In this document: positions 60,417 to 64,000 of the stretch, one piece after another
How positions within the stretch are numbered: the stretch's first letter is position 1
Layout: every line of letters begins with the position of its first letter
Assembly (NCBI GenBank): GCA_041392665.1
Contig: JAWKLQ010000003.1
Span: 310,001-374,000, forward strand
Source: Flavilitoribacter sp020436695
Lineage (GTDB): Bacteria > Bacteroidota > Bacteroidia > Chitinophagales > Saprospiraceae
Direction of reading: 5' to 3'
DNA: 64,000 bases
Notes under the pieces: model-generated
Told to the model about the DNA's origin: nothing
Seen by the model: the letters and a program-made list of their open reading frames with translations, nothing else
The model's database searches: none
Position numbers and translations under genes: made by a program

Positions 60417-60502
60417 ATGAAACCTCACCATCATTTTATTGTACGATAATGCCGTTTGACAGCCAACGGCAGCCGACCGATGTGTATGACGATCGGTTTT
60501 TC
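60417..60502 (+). ncRNA. Leader peptide and terminator-like structure (possible attenuator)
   Basis: The frame 60417-60449 encodes MKPHHHFIVR and a stop. It is followed by a hairpin (TGCCGTT 60450-60456 with AACGGCA 60465-60471) and a terminator-like stem (ACCGAT 60476-60481 with ATCGGT 60492-60497, then TTTTT). A promoter, a short peptide with three adjacent His codons, a hairpin and an intrinsic terminator form the classic layout of ribosome-mediated attenuation. No histidine gene follows, so it may be a relic, or a free small RNA. Confidence 0.45.
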
Positions 60503-60522
60503 CCGTATACGGAAAGCTCATA

Positions 60523-60560
60523 GGGGCGGAGATAAAATAAATGAACCACTTATTTCCGTC
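60523..60560. repeat. Short form of the 24.2-kb palindromic element
   Basis: GGGGC and AAATAAATGAACCA (60535-60548) followed by TTATTTCCGTC reproduce both ends of the element at 24201-24324 in reverse orientation, without its interior. Confidence 0.5.
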
Positions 60561-60597
60561 AAACTACATAGCTTCACCAATCATAATCAAGTGAAAC

Positions 60598-61485
60598 ATG
60601 AACAGATCCATTTCCCTGCTATTCCTTTGCCTGCTGATCCGGGCCTATGGGCTTTCCGCTCAGGCAACTCCCGGTTTTCTGGAAATGGATCTGGATGAAG
60701 TACGTAATAAGGCCGGAGAAAAGGGGATGTTGTATTTCGCGTACTTTTCTGCCGATTGGTGTGCCCCCTGCCAGTGGATGGAAGAACAAACTTTTCGGGA
60801 CAGCCGCCTCAATGAATATATCCGCGACAATTATCTGCCGCTGAAGGTAGATATAGATCAACGCAGTAGCCGGTTGCTCCAGGAGCAATACCAGGTCAAG
60901 CTTTTGCCCAGCATTTTACTCTTTAGTGCACAGGGACAGTTACTCACCCGGATCGAGACGGCCCTTTCCGCTTCTGATCTACTGGATATTCTCCAGGAAT
61001 ATGATCAACCCGGCAACCGTGTCGGCGGCTCCCTGAGTACCGCCGTGAGTTCCACTCCGGTTATGGACAGTCCGAAGCCATCCATCCGGGTATATCGACC
61101 TCCGCTGGAAACGGCAATCGACTCCGGAAGTAGTTCCGATACCCCACTGCCTCCGCCGGTGATGATCAACCAGCCAACCGCCAGCGCACAGTCCAAAGTT
61201 CCCGTTTTTCAGTCTAACCGGGAAACGCTGGCTCCCCGCTCCGAACATGCATATCGCATCCAGGTCGGCGTATACAATAGTTATCAGGAGGCTGTACGCC
61301 AGGTAAGCCGGTTAGAAAATGACTTTAAGGAGCCGGTACAACTGCTCGCTGCCAAGGGAAACACCGGCAAGCAAACCTATCGGATCTTCATTGGCCTGTT
61401 TGCCAAAAAAAGCGCGGCCGAAGAATTCCTCTATTATCTTCGGAGGAAAAATATGGATGGTGAGATCGTGGACGGCGTTCGATAA
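60598..61485 (+). CDS. Exported thioredoxin-like protein with SPOR domain
   Basis: This 295-residue protein has a signal peptide (cleavage near LSAQ), a thioredoxin-like domain (about 25-150) with WCAPCQWME (Cys55, Cys58), a Pro/Ser-rich linker (about 150-215) and a C-terminal SPOR domain (about 219-295; YRIQVGVYNSYQEAVRQVSR, YRIFIGLFAKKSAAEE). SPOR domains bind denuded septal peptidoglycan, so the protein may bring thiol chemistry to the division site. The combination is uncommon. It is preceded by the candidate attenuator and the short palindrome; the leader from the promoter at 60396 would be about 190 nt. Confidence 0.87.
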   Translation: MNRSISLLFLCLLIRAYGLSAQATPGFLEMDLDEVRNKAGEKGMLYFAYFSADWCAPCQWMEEQTFRDSRLNEYIRDNYLPLKVDIDQRSSRLLQEQYQVKLLPSILLFSAQGQLLTRIETALSASDLLDILQEYDQPGNRVGGSLSTAVSSTPVMDSPKPSIRVYRPPLETAIDSGSSSDTPLPPPVMINQPTASAQSKVPVFQSNRETLAPRSEHAYRIQVGVYNSYQEAVRQVSRLENDFKEPVQLLAAKGNTGKQTYRIFIGLFAKKSAAEEFLYYLRRKNMDGEIVDGVR

Positions 61486-61712
61486 AAGTTTAGTCTATTC
61501 TCTTGGCCTGTGTTCCTGGTTAGCAAGTATTTTTTTCTTTATTCTCCCCTTTTTAGTGCCCATCCATCTGTTTACCCCGGCAGACGTCCAAACCGATGCG
61601 GCGTTTTTTTTGCCACTTTCCGGCACTTCGACAATTTCTAAGCGGGCATTTTCGTTTTCACCACGACTTAAAACCCCGCGAAACTATCCATTACCCCTGT
61701 TTATTTTCAGGT

Positions 61713-61882
61713 GGTCAGTCGCCAGTCAGCAGTCGCCAGTCATGCCGGGAAAAGCTACAGTTCAGCATTTTAACGCAAAATCGACGGGATCAAAGTTGCA
61801 ATTTCCCAGAATTTTAGGTGAATTCCAGAGATTTTTGCACCATCTGAATTGACTATCGACTGCTGACTATCGACTGCCGACC
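61713..61882. repeat. Dispersed element with inverted CAGT-type arms, copy 2
   Basis: The left arm is CAGTCGCCAGTCAGCAGTCG, the core has AAAAGCTACAGTTCAGC and AAATCGACGGGATCAAAG, and the right arm runs GACTATCGACTGCTGACT in inverse sense. The order and core match copy 1 at 5640-5806. The rest of the 617-bp gap 61486-62102 is AT-rich with no gene. Confidence 0.6.
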
Positions 61883-62017
61883 AGATATATTTATACTGGA
61901 AAACTACTCTGTTTCAATTCCTGATAAGCGTTTTTTTTTAATCTTCGCAACTTTTATTCGTTGAGCGTACAGATTCCTTATAGCTACTTTTCCCCACTAA
62001 GGGAGGTTTAGTTTTAT

Positions 62018-62071
62018 CTGCCTTCTGTGTTCACTTTTGGGGTCTCCCCTGTGGGGAGATGCCGAAGGCAG
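62018..62071. other. Nested hairpin before the SprB-type gene
   Basis: CTGCCTTC (62018-62025) pairs with GAAGGCAG (62064-62071), and inside it TCTCCCC (62043-62049) pairs with GGGGAGA (62053-62059). The GGGGAGATGCCGAAGGCAGA run resembles intergenic hairpin repeats often seen in Bacteroidota. It ends 31 bp before the ATG, so it could also act as a structured leader. Confidence 0.5.
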
Positions 62072-62102
62072 AGGGGCTCTCAAACGGTTGAACATAATCT
62101 TT

Positions 62103-64000
62103 ATGATGACGAGAACTCAATTCGCCACCTTAATCTGCTTTTTGGGCACCGCTATCACCCTTACCGCCCAAATCCCTCAAAATGTTGTGATCAACGGACC
62201 GCTGCGCGCTTCGGCTTCTTCCGGGCAGGCCAGGATGGATTGTAACGATGCCGGTACGATCATCTTTTTGCCGTTTACCGGTGCCAGTAATGACGTCAGC
62301 GAAACCAGGGATACCGTTTATTTCTGTTTCGGGGATATGCTGGATATCGCCCATCAGAATGGGGACCTTAGCGGCGATCCCAATGATGCCACCGACCCCG
62401 GCTTCGGCTATGCCTTTTATAATTGCGAACCATCGGTGACCGGTATGGATATTGCCTCAGTGCTCGCCGATCCCTGTCTGAATAAAGATTCTCCCATCAC
62501 CCTTCCGGATGGAACGACGCTTACACAGGATAAAGGTATCTGGATCGCCGTTGGTGATCCGGACGGCGATATTACCTTCGAAAACTCAGGATTACACCAG
62601 GTAGCTTTCGGTAACGGCGGGCCGGTCGTACTGTGGTTTGCGCCCATTACGATCGATAACTTTGCCAATATAGAATATGAGAACGACGGCGTAGGTGGGC
62701 CGCAGGGCCCCTGTGTGGATGTGAATACCGACGAAGCTTTTGCGGTAGTATACCTCAATGAGGTGACTGTTTCGGGTGAGAATGTCATTCAGGGTTCTAC
62801 GGGCTGTTCCGGCACCTTTACAGTGTCCGGTGGCTTACCGGAATTCATTGCTTCCGAGCAATATACCATCGACATCAGCCTGGCTTCCGACCCCAGCATC
62901 AAGGGGATCATCACTTCTTCCAGCGCTCCCCGTCATAACAGTCTGGTAGAATTTATGGTACCGCGCGCCGGTATTTACAATATTACGATCGAGGACGGCA
63001 AAGCCTGCCCGGCCTCCTTCAGCATGGATTTTTCTACCTGTGCTGCTGTAACCTTCAACTTTCCCCTTACCAACGTGTCTCCCGGCACTGTAGAATGCTT
63101 GCCGGTAACCGTGGAAGATTTCAATATGGTAGGTTCCATGCAGTTTTCCATTAACTGGGACCCGACCGTACTCGAATTTCAGAACATCCAGAATCCCAAC
63201 CCCGCTTTTGCCGATCTGACCGGATCGATCAATCAGGACGGAAATTCCAACCTGCTGGTCTCCTGGCTGGATCCAAGTACTACGGGCGTAACGCTGGGAG
63301 ATGGCTCGGTTTTGTTTGAGATGTGTTTCAATGTAATTGGGGCTTCCGGTACTACCAGTCCGCTGGTGATGAGTGGCGATCCGCTGGCCATTGAGATCCT
63401 GGACACGGACAGTAATCCTTACGGTTCCATTATCAACGGTGGTCAGGTGACGGTATCCGATGCGGACATGTTTGTTTCTATCGTTCCAAAAGACTTAACC
63501 TGTTCCAATTCCGACGATGGCGGTTTCACCATAACTGCGGCCGGTGGAACGGCGCCATATGTGGTATCCTGGAATGGCCCCGGCGGTTTTGTGAACGGCC
63601 CACCGATCGGCACTTCCGGCTCCAGTACCAATATTGGCGGACAAACACCAGGTATCTACCAGATCACCGTAGAAGACAGCAGCAATCCACCTAACGTATA
63701 CAATGAATCGATTGAGATCAAATCTCCACCAAGTATCGGTATCAGTCTGGACGACACGCAGCCCAGCTGTAACGGAGAATCGGACGGCTCTGTGCAGGCG
63801 ATCGTTTCCATCGATGGCGTGATCCAGACGGATGTCAGCAACTATACTTTCACCTGGAATACCACAACGGCCAACGTGGACCGTCTGAACAATCTCCCTT
63901 TCGGAAGCTATCAGGTAACCGTTACGGATGAGAATAATTGTACGGCCACGGCCAGCTCAACCCTGAGTCAACCTGCTCCCATTGTGGTAACTGCCGCCAA
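62103..64000 (+). CDS. SprB/cohesin-type secreted protein, 3' end outside window
   Basis: The frame is open to the window end; 632 residues are visible. It starts MMTRTQFATLICFLGTA with a signal peptide (to TLTAQ), followed by a beta-rich region. A cohesin-like domain (about 318-450; VSPGTVECLPVTVEDF, GSMQFSINWDPTVLEF) comes next. Then come SprB-type repeats from about 461 (DLTCSNSDDGGFTITAAGG, PSCNGESDGSVQAIVS, YQVTVTDENNCTATASSTLS). SprB repeats occur in T9SS surface adhesins and gliding-related proteins. The T9SS sorting domain would lie beyond the window. It is probably a very large surface protein. Confidence 0.88.
   Translation, partial: MMTRTQFATLICFLGTAITLTAQIPQNVVINGPLRASASSGQARMDCNDAGTIIFLPFTGASNDVSETRDTVYFCFGDMLDIAHQNGDLSGDPNDATDPGFGYAFYNCEPSVTGMDIASVLADPCLNKDSPITLPDGTTLTQDKGIWIAVGDPDGDITFENSGLHQVAFGNGGPVVLWFAPITIDNFANIEYENDGVGGPQGPCVDVNTDEAFAVVYLNEVTVSGENVIQGSTGCSGTFTVSGGLPEFIASEQYTIDISLASDPSIKGIITSSSAPRHNSLVEFMVPRAGIYNITIEDGKACPASFSMDFSTCAAVTFNFPLTNVSPGTVECLPVTVEDFNMVGSMQFSINWDPTVLEFQNIQNPNPAFADLTGSINQDGNSNLLVSWLDPSTTGVTLGDGSVLFEMCFNVIGASGTTSPLVMSGDPLAIEILDTDSNPYGSIINGGQVTVSDADMFVSIVPKDLTCSNSDDGGFTITAAGGTAPYVVSWNGPGGFVNGPPIGTSGSSTNIGGQTPGIYQITVEDSSNPPNVYNESIEIKSPPSIGISLDDTQPSCNGESDGSVQAIVSIDGVIQTDVSNYTFTWNTTTANVDRLNNLPFGSYQVTVTDENNCTATASSTLSQPAPIVVTAA

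Overview
The window comes from a Bacteroidota genome, most likely the Saprospiria (Lewinella / Haliscomenobacter relatives). The evidence is the number of secreted proteins ending in a type IX secretion (T9SS) sorting domain, LytS/LytTR two-component genes, sigma-70 proteins of about 285 residues beginning MRALVIT, DUF1800/DUF1501 pairs, Bacteroidota-type promoters (TTG, 19-22 nt, TAnnTTTG), and a nitroreductase that keeps the E-Y-K lid residues of iodotyrosine deiodinase, a family characterised from Haliscomenobacter. This assignment is inference; no rRNA or tRNA gene was recognised.

Layout. 0-5.6 kb: the end of a frameshifted BNR-repeat T9SS cargo, trhO, and a lipoprotein / LytS kinase / LytTR regulator unit. 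6.2-10.5 kb: a sigma factor, a cold-shock protein, a TMTC-like membrane TPR protein and a DUF433/DUF5615 toxin-antitoxin-like pair. 10.6-19.3 kb: the most unusual locus. Two convergent wings carry three B12-binding-type radical SAM enzymes, a methyltransferase, two GNAT/FemAB-type acyltransferases and a PLP-decarboxylase-fold protein that has lost the PLP lysine. Between the wings lies a four-helix-bundle (23S IVP-type) gene bracketed by inverted minisatellites. 19.7-26.5 kb: a fatty acid hydroxylase, a NagZ-type GH3/beta-lactamase fusion, a second DUF433/DUF5615 pair, a gene-less tract packed with perfect hairpins, and an MltD-like transglycosylase. 26.9-37.7 kb: gatA and hisS, an LRR T9SS protein, a GT2 glycosyltransferase, a TlpA-type thioredoxin protein, an M16 protease and small unknowns.

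38.2-51.9 kb: a NarL-type regulator, then a DUF1800-DUF1501-giant T9SS protein operon whose last member carries a c-type haem motif and five tandem repeats of about 167 residues; then an MFS transporter and a GH63-like glucosidase. 51.9-64 kb: an unrecognised pair (1087 and 226 residues), a second RpoD-like sigma factor, an iodotyrosine-deiodinase-like flavoprotein, an SDR, an ECF sigma factor divergent from an XRE regulator, a possible attenuator with a tri-histidine leader peptide, a thioredoxin-SPOR protein, and the start of a cohesin/SprB-repeat adhesin that runs off the window.

The intergenic DNA is rich in structure. There are two copies of an element of about 165 bp with inverted arms of short CAGT-type repeats, two minisatellites of the GTTTGGAC type, a 9-bp ATGGCTGGT array, and a palindromic element near 24.2 kb that reappears at 60.5 kb as a short form. 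Nothing here looks like a prophage, a CRISPR array or a complete insertion sequence. The radical SAM cluster is the best candidate for an undescribed pathway.
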